In this document: in pieces, positions 22,554 to 33,721 of the stretch | Numbering within the stretch: the stretch's first letter is position 1 | How the letters are laid out: the number at the start of each line of letters is the position of its first letter | Source: Chionoecetes opilio | Lineage: Eukaryota > Arthropoda > Malacostraca > Decapoda > Majidae | Direction of reading: 5' to 3' | Assembly (NCBI GenBank): GCA_016584305.1 | Contig: JACEEZ010020103.1 | Span: 393,785 to 457,784, forward strand | Length of the DNA stretch: 64,000 nucleotides | Translations under genes and position numbers: made by a program | Notes under the pieces: generated by a model | The model's database searches: none | What the model was told of the DNA's origin: nothing | What the model saw: only the letters and a program-made list of their open reading frames with translations

Positions 22554-23180
22554 AGAGAAAAATGTGGTCAATTTTCGGGTCTATGTGCATTACAACCAAT
22601 ATACGCTCGGTGGTTTCAAGTAAACTTCTCATTCTCATCAAATACACGACCTTTCGAGCGATTGACTTTTCGAGCGGAGGACCATTCGGAGGACCCAATT
22701 GTGTGTGTGTGTGTTGCGTTTGTGGTAAAGCGAGAGAGGCTAAGAGTGAGGTGTTAGCCCCCCAGTGTGTGTGTCTGACCTAAAGAGCGAACGCGCAGTT
22801 CTCTTCCACAATAACGGCGTCAGCCCCGTACCGCCGCGGCCACGGGTACGGCACGGGCCACAGTGGTCCATAGAAGCTAATCTCGGGCACGCGGGACTCG
22901 AATCTAGGATCAGCGCATCAAAGTATACCCTGGGTACGTCTCTGTTGTATTCAGCAGGAGACACCTAACAAAAGCACGTAAAAATATTCCATTTACCGGC
23001 ATCAAACTATGATGTCATATATTTCAGGGAGAATATTACGCTGAAAGGCTAATATGGCGGCAATGTATTATCGTCCCGCCTATATATATCAATAACAATA
23101 CTAATCAGTGTATAGTATCACTAATATGCCATAAATAAGATATTTCACGGTAAATCTCACCTTATTTCCCATTAAATAAG
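22554..23180. other. No gene recognised
   Basis: There are short unrelated ORFs only. The stretch ACAACCAATATACGCTCGG near 22590 recurs in similar form at about 38597, marking another interspersed repeat. Confidence 0.4.
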
Positions 23181-23185
23181 TCTAT

Positions 23186-23423
23186 GGCCCGTACCGAGAG
23201 TCATGATGAAGGTTGAGCGACGACCTTCGTCGACTGAGGAAGGTTACCTTTAAAGGGATGTTTTTTGGAACGAAGAGCAGCGACGATGGTCGAAGGTCGG
23301 CACGAAGACACGGTGCCGACCTTCGTTGCTGCTCTTCGTTCCGAAAAACATCACTTTTATGGTAACCTTCCTCAGTTGACGAAGGTCGTCGCTCAACCTT
23401 CATCATGACTCTCGGTACGGGCC
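23186..23423. mobile_element. 238-bp hairpin MITE
   Basis: The two halves are nearly exact inverted copies over their whole length, starting GGCCCGTACCGAGAGTCATG. TAT flanks both ends (23183-23185, 23424-23426), a possible 3-bp target duplication. It has no ORF of its own; the minus-strand ORF over it is a by-product. Confidence 0.8.
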
Positions 23424-23659
23424 TATATATCTTGGGTAAACAACAAACATGGCGGCCCAGTTGGTTCCTGAATGCTGATTGGCTGTCAATGTCAAGTAAT
23501 TCACGAGCTGGACTCAAAAACAAACTTAAAAACAAGTTATTAGCTAATTACAATTAGATTTACCAGTAATATTTCTATTTTTTATATTCTAGGTAAGACT
23601 CTTTTATTATAAAACTCATTTTTGTGATGTAAGTTGAAAGACTGCGTATAGTAATGTTA

Positions 23660-23960
23660 TGGTAGGTGCATTTATCAATATTATTATCATAAATATTATT
23701 ATCATTATTGCAAATATTATTATTTATATTATTATTATTATCATTATTATTACTATCAATATTACATTATTATTATTAATATTATTATTATTATCATTAT
23801 TATTATTATCTTTTTTTGATATTATTATTATTATTATTATCATTTATTATTGTTATTATCACTATTAATATTATTACTACCTATTGTTTATTGGTATTAT
23901 TATTATTTCTCTATCATTATCATTATCAGTTATCATTATTAATAATATTATTCATTATTA
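23660..23960 (+). repeat. ATT/ATC trinucleotide microsatellite
   Basis: About 300 bp of imperfect ATT with interspersed ATC, ATA and CAT units. The Ile-rich ORFs across it are artefacts. Confidence 0.95.
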
Positions 23961-25140
23961 TTCAGATTATTTTCCGCGAGATTCATTGTTTGTTAAGGCA
24001 GTAATCCATGGTGGTGGATGGGCCACAACATGTGTCAGCTTACATTAATTATAATTGTAGGTCCGTAATAGAGCCTCGGCTCAATGGAATTTGGCTGCAT
24101 TATTATTATTATTGTTATGTATTTGTCATGCACAAAGTGGCCAATAAATGTATCAGTATCAGTATCAGTATAATGTAGCGAGGCCTCTGATTGGCCCATG
24201 GGTGCTGGGCTCGCGGTCAAGTTACGAGGTGCCAATTACGCATTTTAAAACGAATACTCACTTTTTTATTCGTGCACCGATATAGGATTGCATAGCCTTA
24301 TTGAAAACCCCAGTTTTTGTATGACTTTCCATAAAAAGTCTCCGAGTTTAAGGCCTTCGTAAAAGAAATATGACTCAATCAGTTAGTAACACCGTACATT
24401 TTAGCGATATTTTGTTGATAAATCTTATTTTACACTAAATATAGGGGGAGTTTTGTGTGTTTTAATATATTTCAATATTTCTGCATCGTTTTATGTATCA
24501 ATCACGCGTCTGGTGGCTGTATTTTGTTACTTTGTCTTAGGGGGTTTTTGTTTACACTTTAATGTCAACCTTATTCTTCCTTCTAAATGAGCTGTGAGGT
24601 TTTTTATGTGTGATTAGCTATGCCTACAGGCGCAGTGTGTTTGTGTGTGTTTATGGGACGTGTTTTTCACGTGTTTACTAAAGGAATACATCTGACTCAG
24701 TGGTTTTAAGGGGTCAAATTATAGAAAAAGCAAAATATATGTTACTCCTTGGTTTCAACACTAAACGAGGATCTGTTACTGTTTATAAGATACACACATC
24801 ATATACTCATCATATACTATTAGCTCATATTTTTTCACGAATTATACGAGCTTCGTCAAAAAGTCGATTTTTGTTGTGGTGAATTTGAAGATTTTTAGGC
24901 CATCTTTTAAAACACGACATTTCATTAATTCTTCGTTATTTCATTGTTTTTAGGCTTATTGTGTCCTATTTATCATTATTTTACTTTATCCGTGTTGATT
25001 TATTCATTATTTGATGTATTTGATTATGAAGGGAAAAGTTGTAGCCTCGAGTTGGATGTCAAGATCAAGATCAAGAAACCGGTCATAACAAGTCCTCTTG
25101 ATGACGTCACACGGCAGCCATATTGGCTATTTATCCTTAT
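23961..25140. other. No gene recognised
   Basis: AT-rich with no supported coding region. ATGTATCAGTATCAGTATCAG near 24148-24172 is a short 6-bp repeat that may be the tail of a LINE. The last part, near 25060, has some resemblance to sequence after the satellite. Confidence 0.4.
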
Positions 25141-25149
25141 TATATTTAT

Positions 25150-25275
25150 ACCTCAATTTACGGCTCCCCGTGCAATATTCAAGGCTATTTAAGGGGTAAG
25201 AAATTATGGTGCTACTATAGCGTGCGGTCTACATCGGGGCTTGCAGTCTACGCTCCCCTAACGTGCGGTCTACAA
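25150..25275 (-). repeat. Left flank of the satellite, with inverted monomer pieces
   Basis: CTATAGCGTGCGGTCTAC (about 25217) and CGTGCGGTCTAC (about 25262) are satellite monomer cores in the opposite orientation to the array. The stretch with CCCGTGCAATATTCAAGG just before them recurs after the array at about 27386. The array is thus embedded in a larger repeated, partly inverted unit. Confidence 0.6.
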
Positions 25276-25747
25276 AGATCCCGCCTGACCTGACCTGACC
25301 TGACTACCCCATAGCTTTAATGTGCATTCTAACAAGTCCACACCTGACCTGACCTTACCTGACCTGAGGGCCGTGACACTACTCAACCTTGTAAAATAGG
25401 AATCAACGAAGTAAAGTCTCAGTATCCTCCTAAAATTTAAGCCGAAAGCATCAGTCTGACACACTTAACCCTCTACTCTTGGGAGAAGAAACAGCGGTTA
25501 AGTTTTTACGTGGCAGCAATCTTCTGGACACACTACAAGAAGCAGAGCCTTGTCATCGATGTGGTAGTGTTATGCAAGAAAAAAAAAGTGACAGGGGTGG
25601 AGAATACGGCCTGTGCTTAATAAAATACTTACTAAAGTTTTGGTTGTTCTATAATACTCTACTGTATAATAGACAATATCATATAGCAATAGTAAATTGC
25701 AGCCTGAAGTGGAAGAGTGTAGAGTGTAAGTAGCGAGTAAGAAATGT

Positions 25748-27248
25748 AGACCGCACGCTATAGCGCAAATGTCCCGGTAGACCGCACGCTATAGCGCAAA
25801 TGTCCCGGTAGACCGCACGCTATAGTGCAAATGTCCCGGTAGACCGCACGCTAAAGTGCAAATGTCCCGGTAGACCGCACGCTATAGCGCAAATGTCCCG
25901 GTAGACCACAAGCTATAGTGCAAATGTCCCGGTAGACCGCACGCTATAGCGCAAATGTCCCGGTAGACCGCACGCTATAGCGCAAATGTCCCGGTAGACC
26001 GCACGCTATAGCGCAAATGTCCCGGTAGAACGCACGCTATAGCGCAAATGTCCCGGTAGACCGCACGCTATAGCGCAAATGTCCCGGTAGACCACACGCT
26101 ATAGCGCAAATGTCCCGGTAGACCGCACGCTATAGCGCAAATGTCCCGGTAGACCGCACGCTATAGCGCAAATGTCCCGGTAGACCGCACGCTATAGTGC
26201 AAATGTCCCGGTAGACCGCACGCTATAGTGCAAATGTCCCGGTAGACCGCACGCTATAGTGCAAATGTCCCGGTAGACCGCACGCTATAGCGCAAATGTC
26301 CCGGTAGACCGCACGCTATAGCGCAAATGTCCCGGTAGACCGCACGCTATAGCGCAAATGTCCCGGTAGACCGCACGCTATAGCGCAAATGTCCCGGTAG
26401 ACCGCACGCTATAGCGCAAATGTCCCGGTAGACCGCACGCTATAGCGCAAATGTCCCGGTAGACCGCACGCTATAGCGCAAATGTCCCGGTAGACCGCAC
26501 GCTATAGCGCAAATGTCCCGGTAGACCGCACGCTATAGCGCAAATGTCCCGGTAGACCGCACGCTATAGCGCAAATGTCCCGGTAGACCGCACGCTATAG
26601 CGCAAATGTCCCGGTAGACCGCACGCTATAGCGCAAATGTCCCGGTAGACCGCACGCTATAGCGCAAATGTCCCGGTAGACCGCACGCTATAGTGCAAAT
26701 GTCCCGGTAGACGCACGCTATAGCGCAAATGTCCCGGTAGACCGCACGCTATAGCGCAAATGTCCCGGTAGACCGCACGCTATAGTGCAAATGTCCCGGT
26801 AGACCGCACGCTATAGTGCAAATGTCCCGGTAGACCGCACGCTATAGTGCAAATGTCCCGGTAGACCGCACGCTATAGTGCAAATGTCCCGGTAGACCGC
26901 ACGCTATAGTGCAAATGTCCCGGTAGACCGCACGCTATAGTGCAAATGTCCCGGTAGACCGCACGCTATAGTGCAAATGTCCCGGTAGACCGCACGCTAT
27001 AGTGCAAATGCCCGGTAGACCGCACGCTATAGTGCAAATGTCCCGGTAGACCGCACGCTATAGTGCAAATGTCCCGGTAGACCGCACGCTATAGTGCAAA
27101 TGTCCCGGTAGACCGCACGCTATAGTGCAAATGTCCCGGTAGACCGCACGCTATAGTGCAAATGTCCCGGTAGACCGCATGCTATGGTGCAAATGTCCCG
27201 GAGGACCACACACTATAGTGCAAATGTCCCGGTAGACCACACGCTATA
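25748..27248 (+). repeat. 31-bp satellite array, about 48 copies
   Basis: Each unit holds GACCGCACGCTATAGCGC followed by AAATGTCCCGGTA. It includes the self-complementary decamer CGCTATAGCG. Units differ mainly at one site, GCG or GTG, after CTATA. GCG units dominate 26280-26680 and GTG units dominate 26760-27170. Rare units have CACACG in place of CGCACG. A few single-base deletions occur (near 26711 and 27010). No interspersed unique spacers are present. Confidence 0.97.
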
Positions 27249-27261
27249 CTAGCACCGAAAT

Positions 27262-27520
27262 GATGTGGGGCTGTATTGCATGATATTACCCATTGACAAA
27301 GACAATATATGCACGATAAATAGGTAAAAACTGGGTATTTCTGGCTTCACTGATCTTATTTCTTATGCTTTTTACTTCAATTTACGGGTTCCCGTGCAAT
27401 ATTCAAGGCCATGTAAGGGGTAAGAAAGGGTGTGGGGCTGTATTGCATGATATAACACCCAAGCAGAGGCAATATATGCACGCTAAATGGGTAAAAATGG
27501 GGTATTTCTGGGTTCAAAAC
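27262..27520 (+). repeat. Right flank of the satellite, two diverged copies
   Basis: GGGGCTGTATTGCATGATAT appears at 27269 and 27433, each followed by similar sequence to GGTATTTCTGG. Between them lies the block seen before the array near 25160. The unit is about 165 bp long. Confidence 0.6.
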
Positions 27521-27559
27521 AACGCTATTATAAAAACAGGCTTTTTATTTATATTCTAA

Positions 27560-28126
27560 TAGATTTTGATGTGTTTGTGTCCTCACTAATAACAGACACT
27601 AGCAGCATCCTCCTCACTCACAGACATTCTGAGAACAACAGTTACTGAAGTCTGGACAGGAAACATTTAGGAAACATGTTTCCAACCTTTGGAAACAGTT
27701 GGGAAACATTGTTTCCAAACAAAGTTTCCATCAATACTACGGCAGTGAGAAGTGGGGCAAGGTTTGCTGGGCGGGGATCCCCACACACATGTAAAAAAAA
27801 AAATATTCTGACAAAAACGAGTGCCAGATTCATTCCATACACATCAAAACTATTCAGCAAAACTAAGTTTCAAATCGTTGAAAGCCCACTACCGAAAATA
27901 TATTAGCTCGAATGGTCCTCCACTCGAAAAAGTATTCTCTCGAATCGTCCAGACATCTTCTCATCATAGGGGATATTTCTAACCCCTACAACAGCCGAGG
28001 GAAAGGAAAAATAACATAAGGGGTGTCTGGGGGGCGAAAACCCCCAGTGAGGTAAGGATACGTAATCAATTCCCAGGTTAAGTTAGTGAACTAGCAGGGA
28101 GATCTGGGCAGGGGGGCACAGCCCCC
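27560..28126. other. No gene recognised
   Basis: Short GGAAAC-rich repeats lie at 27660-27730 (TTTGGAAACAGTTGGGAAAC). GTGTCTGGGGGGCGAAAACC near 28022 belongs to an interspersed repeat also visible near 38.4-38.8 kb. Confidence 0.4.
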
Positions 28127-28128
28127 TA

Positions 28129-28602
28129 CCATAGATAACACTAAAGTCGCCAGGACAAAGTTTTTTCTATTTACAGACGTCTGGTGGCGTTAATACATAC
28201 ATTTCTACATCCATGATTTCAGGAAAGCTAGAAGGGGCTATCTGGAGAGTCTGTGTCATTTTGTGTCTTCATCTGTCATATTATATGGCTATAAATAAAC
28301 AAATTACAAAAATATCGCCAGAGTGGTGACCAACAATAAGGTCGCCAATTAGTGTTTATGTTTTGAGTGTCCTCCCGACGTCGTCGTTGTGCGAAAAAAA
28401 ACGAGTAGGGATATTTGAAACCGTATATACTTGCAGATACAAAGCATAAAACAACACTGAAACAGGGTAGATTATACAGTAATTATATAAACTACTGTGT
28501 ATCATTTTCAGTGGCACATACAAATCAGTAGTGATGCTATAATTCGTAATATTTGGCGGCTGGCGACATTATTGCAGCTGGCGACTAAAGTGTAATCTAC
28601 GG
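28129..28602. mobile_element. TA-MITE (Tc1/mariner-like), copy 1
   Basis: The ends start CCATAGATAACACTAAAGTC and finish in the inverse, with TA on each side (28127-28128, 28603-28604). Two further copies are nested at 33.7-34.9 kb. No transposase ORF is present. Confidence 0.8.
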
Positions 28603-29016
28603 TAGTTATGTCAGGGGAGTATTAGTTAAAACTGCATATTTACAAATTTTCGATATTGGGCACCACTTTTCGAGGACTAAACTAGGGATTTCTGCCAAAA
28701 ACTAACAACAGATTAATTTTCAAACACATCAAAACTATTATGAAAATGAGTTACCCGGTACGTTCCCGAAAAAGTCCAAATGACAATAGTGGAGCAACAA
28801 CTGTTTGTGTTTAGTTGTGGTTGCCCCGCCCCACAGGATTAGCAGTGATATTAGTAAGTTTGGATATAATGGACGAGAACTGAGCGGTCACTTCCGCCGT
28901 TACCACTTGCGTTTTCTATACAGTATATGTATATTTATTTGCTCAGTATACTGTACAGTGTTAATCCACTCCCGCGTAACCTTTAAAACTAAAAAACATA
29001 TTGTAGAAATGATATA

Positions 29017-29068
29017 CAGGAGAACCTCGTTTAACCGGCATTTAAAACAACGGCACTAATCGACCCAG

Positions 29069-29103
<35 letters not shown>

Positions 29104-29326
29104 CCCACTGATAAACTCTGGAACTCTCTTCCTGTTTCTATTTTTCCACTTTCCTATGACTTACATCTTTTCAAAATAAGAGTAACAAGACACCTCCCGA
29201 ACTAAATTGGCTCACCCCTTTTTTATTTTATTCTCTTACTGTCTTCTTTATAGGGACTGGCAACTAAGCGGGCTTTGTGTTACCCATTTTTGTTGTGCCC
29301 TTGGCCAGTTCCTCGTGATGGGGGGG

Positions 29327-29362
<36 letters not shown>

Positions 29363-29464
29363 GATTTGGGGCGATTCCATAAGAGTAACTCTCAAAACAA
29401 CGGCAAAATGAGTTATCCGGCATGCGCTCCCCCCCGTGGGTGCCGGATAAACGAGGTTCTCCTG
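29017..29464. mobile_element. Tigger/pogo-like MITE containing a LINE 3' end
   Basis: Inverted ends CAGGAGAACCTCGTTTA with TA on both sides (29015-29016, 29465-29466) match the Tigger pattern. Inside are a T-run of about 34 (from 29070) and an A-run of about 27 (near 29332-29358). Between the runs lies a LINE C-terminal remnant, WNSLPVS...FKIRVTRHLPN, also seen at 62.48-62.66 kb. It looks like a MITE into which a LINE end was later inserted. Confidence 0.75.
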
Positions 29465-29466
29465 TA

Positions 29467-30204
29467 GTTGTCTAATAGCTCTCGCCGGGGGTCAAGGGGG
29501 TGATTGCCCCCACCTGTTAGGAGGTTAGGTTAGGTTGGGTTAATAATCTTGGTGGGCGGATGAGGGGGCACAGCCGCCCTCTGTTGGAAGGTTCAGTTAT
29601 GGTAATAATCCTTCCGTTGAGTGGAGAGGCTGGGGGGCGGCGGAGCATGGCGGTGAGTGGAGAGGCTGGGGGGCGGTGAATTCGGCGGGTGGCGGGGCGG
29701 GGCACAACACTTGTTTTCATACAATTCTGTCACTTCACTGTTTTCTGAGACACTGACTATTTTTTCCTGGCCAAGTGTTAGGGTTTTTTTGTGATACAGA
29801 TACATTTTTATCAATGGAAACGGTGACCCTAGGATTTGGTGATGAAAATATGAAAAATAGCAGTTTTGAACGGGTTTCCGGAAGAAAAAAATCTCCATCA
29901 GAAATAGCACCAATTTTAGGGCAGGAAAAATTTGTCAGTGTCAAACAAAATGACCGTGCAGTCATCGTCCGTTTTTACAGTAAGTTTGCCGATGCTACCA
30001 AAATAGGTAGGACTATTAGATCACATTCTGGTGTAGCCGACGGTAAAAATTTACAAGACTAACTAATCAAAATCTCCTAAACTAAACAATCCACTTGTAA
30101 CCTTACCTTGGAAGTGGGTTCAGGGCACCTCCAACCCTCTTGGAAATTCACTATATAAGCTGAAATATATATAAGTTTTCCATGTGTATTTTTTCACATA
30201 CACA
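29467..30204. other. No gene recognised
   Basis: GC-rich repeated pieces (GGCTGGGGGGCGG twice near 29629 and 29665) and an interval with no convincing codon structure lie here. Possible upstream exons of Topors could be in this area, but I cannot identify any. Confidence 0.4.
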
Positions 30205-30210
30205 TAAAAA

Positions 30211-30428
30211 CATAAGAGAACATAAGGAAGCTTCAAGAGGCCGTGAGACCTACACGTGGTAGTTCCTGTTACTTAACACTACCTACATCCACCTTTCATC
30301 CCCAGCCATTAAATTGTCTAGCCACTTTTTAAAGCTCCCTAATGACTCCGTACTAACTACCCCATGACTGAGTCCATTCCAATTATTTATCACCCTATTT
30401 GTGAACCAGTTTTTCCCTATTTCTTCCT
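30211..30428 (-). mobile_element. CR1 LINE 3' fragment
   Basis: On the minus strand this encodes the LINE C-terminus (GKNWFTNRV to the DERW region) followed by the tail CACGTGTAGGTCTCACGG and TTCTTATG units. It ends only about 66 bp before the Topors acceptor. Confidence 0.85.
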
Positions 30429-30504
30429 AAACATAAGTAACAAAGTTGGAAAAATAATGTGGATTACATAATTTATACTGGGATGTGCTTGCAGGCGTTC
30501 CAGG

Positions 30505-33087
30505 ATGCAGTCCCCCAGGGAGAGGCACCATGAGGGGGAGACCTCCTCGAGCAAGGGGCCGGAGCCGGGCAGCCAGCCCGGCAGTGAAGGCAAGACCTGC
30601 ACGGCCAGCCCCCCCGGCAGCCCCGCCAGCACCGCCTCGCCCATCTCCGACGACACGTGTCCCATCTGCCTGGGCAACATCACGGACAAGTGCATGGCCA
30701 ACTCCTGCCAGCACTGCTTCTGTCTGGTGTGCCTCAAGGAGTGGTCCAAGCAGAAGGCCGTGTGTCCACTGTGTAAGGAAAGCTTCACCAAGATCATCTA
30801 TGAAATCAAGTCTGAAACGGAGTTCAAGGAGTGGAAAGTGCCTAGGCATGAACAGAGTCATCCCATCACCAACTTTCATGCATTTTTTGTCCCAGACAGA
30901 AGATTCTTTGGCTACAGAACTACTAATTTCCCCGGGGCGGCCTCCCTGCGTCGCCAGCACCCGGGAAACTTCGGCGACGTCATCCCCTCGGGGCCTCGGG
31001 AACCCCGCTCCGCTGCCTTTAATATGCGAGGCTCCTCTTTTTTCCGCCTTAATATTTACCTCAACAATGAATGGGTCCAGCCCATTGCAGATATAACGGG
31101 CAGGTACAGACAGAGCTCACCAGAGCTTTACCGGGAGCAGCCGGCCCTCACCCACCGCCTCGTGCCCTGGGTCAACAGAGAGCTGGCTGCACTTGTGCAC
31201 TCCACCAGGATAGGAGTTGTACTGACGGAGATTATGGATCTCATTGAAAGGTACGCCATCAATTCTCGTGAGTTCCGGCGAGCGGTGCGACCCCACCTCG
31301 GGAATCGAACCAATCATTTTGTCCATGAGTTCTATCATTTTGCTCGGTCTCCCTATGACATGGTGGGACACGACAACGCGGCGCGCTATGTGCCGCGCTA
31401 CGGCTTTAATGATGAGAGCAGCAGCGACAGCAGCAGCACGGAGGACAGCGACGCCGTGGTGGAGGTTGACGTGCGAGGGAATCCCGTTTCCTCGGCCACA
31501 AACAGGACGCAGCAACAAGGGTCTGTAGCGGCGCCTGAAAATGTTGAGAGGGAGGAAATCCTCACTCAGGAGGGATCTGTGCTGATCAGCAGTGATGAAA
31601 GTTCCACAAATGAAACCCCACGGCAAACTAATTTGTTTGTGCAGCAGACGCCTCCACAGCTCAGCCCGAGTGAGGACCTGGGACATCCTGTATCAGCAGC
31701 CTTCATGATGAACCAGCTGGTGGGACGTGCCAGGAATTTCCTGAACTCCATCAATGAAGGAGCATCGACATCACTAGCAGAGGAGAGTGTGGCAAGCAGA
31801 AGCAGTGCCAAAAGGACCCTGAAAACAGAACTGCCATCAGATTATGATGATTCAGATGCTTGCATCATTGTGGAAGAAGTTAACAAGAGAGAGAAGACTC
31901 CAGAGATCATTACTTTAGACAGTGAAGAAGAAGAAGAGAGATCTCAGTTAGCTGCATCCATGCATAACAAAAAGTCTAGAAGGAAGCATGACCGTGAGTC
32001 AACACAGGGCAGCGGGAGAACCAGTAACTCCCACTCCCATCGAGAGAGAAAAGGCAAAAGGAAGCCCTGTCTTAATCGATCAAACTTCCCTGTCTCCCTC
32101 AGTCTGTCTTGTGCCACCACCTCCTCCTCCTCCAGGACCTCAAACAGAGACCACAGCTATTGCAACGTGCAGGAGGTTGAAGAAGTGATCACGTGTAACA
32201 TCAGGGAACAGAGTGACCAGCCATCCTCCTCTGAAGACGTGTCACACAACTACAAAATCCCCAAAACTGTACAGAATAACAAGGACAGACCGTACACACT
32301 TAAAGGCTACATTATATCCTCAGACAGTGAATCCAGCTTCCAGGCACCACAGAGGAAAAAGAGAAAGCATAAAGAGAAGAAATCTAAAACTAGAGAGCCT
32401 GTGTCGGTACAGAGCCCGGAAGACACCAGCCGAGGCGAGGGGTGTGGCTCAAGCTCTTGGCAGGACACAAACTCACCAGCCAGGGAAAAATGTTCACCTC
32501 TCAGAAAACGAAGGAAAGATCACAAATCTAAAGTAAAAAACTCGTCAAAGTCTCATTCATTAGCATCACATAAGAAGCATGGCCGCCACTGTGCTTCTGA
32601 AACGTCAAGCAACAATTGGGGTAATTCAGACAGTGTGTGGACCCCTTCGTCTAGCATGACTGAGCGAAGTTCCTCAAGGGACAGGGATGGGCAAAGGCAA
32701 GATGGATCCTCAAGCGAATACTCATCTAATCCAAAGAGTTGTCAAGCCAAGGAAAAAAGAGATGGGCAAAGTAGCTCAAAATCCAAATATCTGGTCAAGA
32801 GAGGAAAGCACAAGAAGAAAGATCGGTATAAAGAGAAAAGTAAAAAGGTAAAGAAAGGAAAACATAAGAAGAAATGCAAGTCAAGGAGGAGTATCTGTAG
32901 CTTAAGCTCAGATTCAGACTCTACCGATGAATCAACAGAAGAAAAGGTTAATAAGCATAAGAAGAGGAGGAGAGTCAAGGAGTCTTCGAGTGCCAGTTCT
33001 TCCTCCTCCTCGTCGTCTCCTGATATAAGTGTGAAGATTAAAACCAGACAAATCAGATACAGCGAGCATCCCTCAACCTCGGACTGA
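30505..33087 (+). CDS. Topors: E3 ubiquitin/SUMO ligase Topors
   Basis: Topors is a nuclear RING protein that ubiquitinates and sumoylates partners such as p53 in vertebrates and is linked to chromatin insulators in Drosophila. The predicted protein has 860 residues. A C3HC4 RING lies at residues 52-90 (C52, C55, C68, H70, C73, C76, C87, C90). It is followed by the Topors-specific block at about 130-300, with DITGRYRQSSPELYREQPA, HRLVPWVNREL and NHFVHEFYHFARSPYDM. Two SUMO-interacting-like motifs are visible: CIIVEEV at 453-459 and IITLDSEEEEE from 468. The C-terminal half is Ser/Lys/Arg-rich, ending in poly-Ser near 835-845, as in the family. The whole coding region is one exon. The ATG used is 10 bases after the acceptor; an in-frame upstream start in an earlier exon cannot be excluded. 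Codon use and length are consistent with an intact gene. Confidence 0.95.
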   Translation: MQSPRERHHEGETSSSKGPEPGSQPGSEGKTCTASPPGSPASTASPISDDTCPICLGNITDKCMANSCQHCFCLVCLKEWSKQKAVCPLCKESFTKIIYEIKSETEFKEWKVPRHEQSHPITNFHAFFVPDRRFFGYRTTNFPGAASLRRQHPGNFGDVIPSGPREPRSAAFNMRGSSFFRLNIYLNNEWVQPIADITGRYRQSSPELYREQPALTHRLVPWVNRELAALVHSTRIGVVLTEIMDLIERYAINSREFRRAVRPHLGNRTNHFVHEFYHFARSPYDMVGHDNAARYVPRYGFNDESSSDSSSTEDSDAVVEVDVRGNPVSSATNRTQQQGSVAAPENVEREEILTQEGSVLISSDESSTNETPRQTNLFVQQTPPQLSPSEDLGHPVSAAFMMNQLVGRARNFLNSINEGASTSLAEESVASRSSAKRTLKTELPSDYDDSDACIIVEEVNKREKTPEIITLDSEEEEERSQLAASMHNKKSRRKHDRESTQGSGRTSNSHSHRERKGKRKPCLNRSNFPVSLSLSCATTSSSSRTSNRDHSYCNVQEVEEVITCNIREQSDQPSSSEDVSHNYKIPKTVQNNKDRPYTLKGYIISSDSESSFQAPQRKKRKHKEKKSKTREPVSVQSPEDTSRGEGCGSSSWQDTNSPAREKCSPLRKRRKDHKSKVKNSSKSHSLASHKKHGRHCASETSSNNWGNSDSVWTPSSSMTERSSSRDRDGQRQDGSSSEYSSNPKSCQAKEKRDGQSSSKSKYLVKRGKHKKKDRYKEKSKKVKKGKHKKKCKSRRSICSLSSDSDSTDESTEEKVNKHKKRRRVKESSSASSSSSSSSPDISVKIKTRQIRYSEHPSTSD

Positions 33088-33560
33088 AGAAGGCACAAGC
33101 AATCATTCCTTTTATTTCCCGTATCTGGTAATAATTCTTGGACTGGAAGATACGACAGTGATCGGAACATCTTTTGTATGGCAAGGAAGGAGTCGCTTTT
33201 ATCCAAATTTACTTGTGAAATATCTGGAACCTTTAATTTTTAAGATAACGGAGCAATCTGTACATACTCTCTAAGTTTAGGGACATTGGTGTGCAGCTAA
33301 AGTGCCAGGAAAAAAGAATGATATTTTAAGGTGATAATTATATTTGTTACGTCTAAATATCGTTTATATGTTGAAATATACATCAACGTATAACTATAGA
33401 TCGGAACAAATGAGATCTTGGTTTATGTTTTTCTGTGTTGCTTGGTGTATGAGAGGAAAAAGAAACACATACAGGACGCACCTCCACAGACTAGAAACAT
33501 GACTATTGCGTTGTATAGAACAAGACTTATTAGGTAAGCATCATTTCTGTTTGTTCTGTG

Positions 33561-33566
33561 AATAAA
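33561..33566 (+). terminator. Poly(A) signal AATAAA of Topors
   Basis: A canonical AATAAA lies 474 bases after the Topors stop. It is the first clear one downstream of the stop. Confidence 0.6.
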
Positions 33567-33624
33567 TATTTCCCGACTGAAAAATATTCATACTGATTAC
33601 ATAGCAACCAAAGTTAGATGAGTA

Positions 33625-33697
33625 ACAGGAACTACCTCGTGTAGGTCTCGTGAACTCTTGTAGCTTCCTTATTTTCTTGATGTTCTTATGTTCTTAT
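33625..33697 (+). mobile_element. CR1 LINE 3' tail
   Basis: ACAGGAACTACCTCGTGTAG, TTGTAGCTTCC and TTCTTATG repeats form a very short, strongly truncated copy just beyond the Topors 3' end. Confidence 0.8.
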
Positions 33698-33721
33698 GAG
33701 TACCAAGCCTGAGATATTCTA

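Larger units (their letters stand above)
30495..33580 (+). other. Topors: Topors terminal exon (transcribed region)
   Basis: The exon opens after TGTGCTTGCAG (AG at 30493-30494), 10 bases before the ATG. After the stop at 33085-33087 the 3' UTR extends to an AATAAA at 33561-33566, so cleavage is expected near 33580. Upstream exon(s) are probably non-coding and not identified here. Confidence 0.7.

Noticed and set aside
23659..24004. Ile/Leu-rich ORFs that look like membrane segments
   Set aside because: They come from the ATT microsatellite.
25748..27248. CRISPR-like regular array
   Set aside because: Units are contiguous without unique spacers, and the genome is eukaryotic. It is a satellite.
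30417..31686. Minus-strand ORFs opposite Topors
   Set aside because: The plus-strand Topors frame is fully open with clear RING and family motifs; these are shadows.
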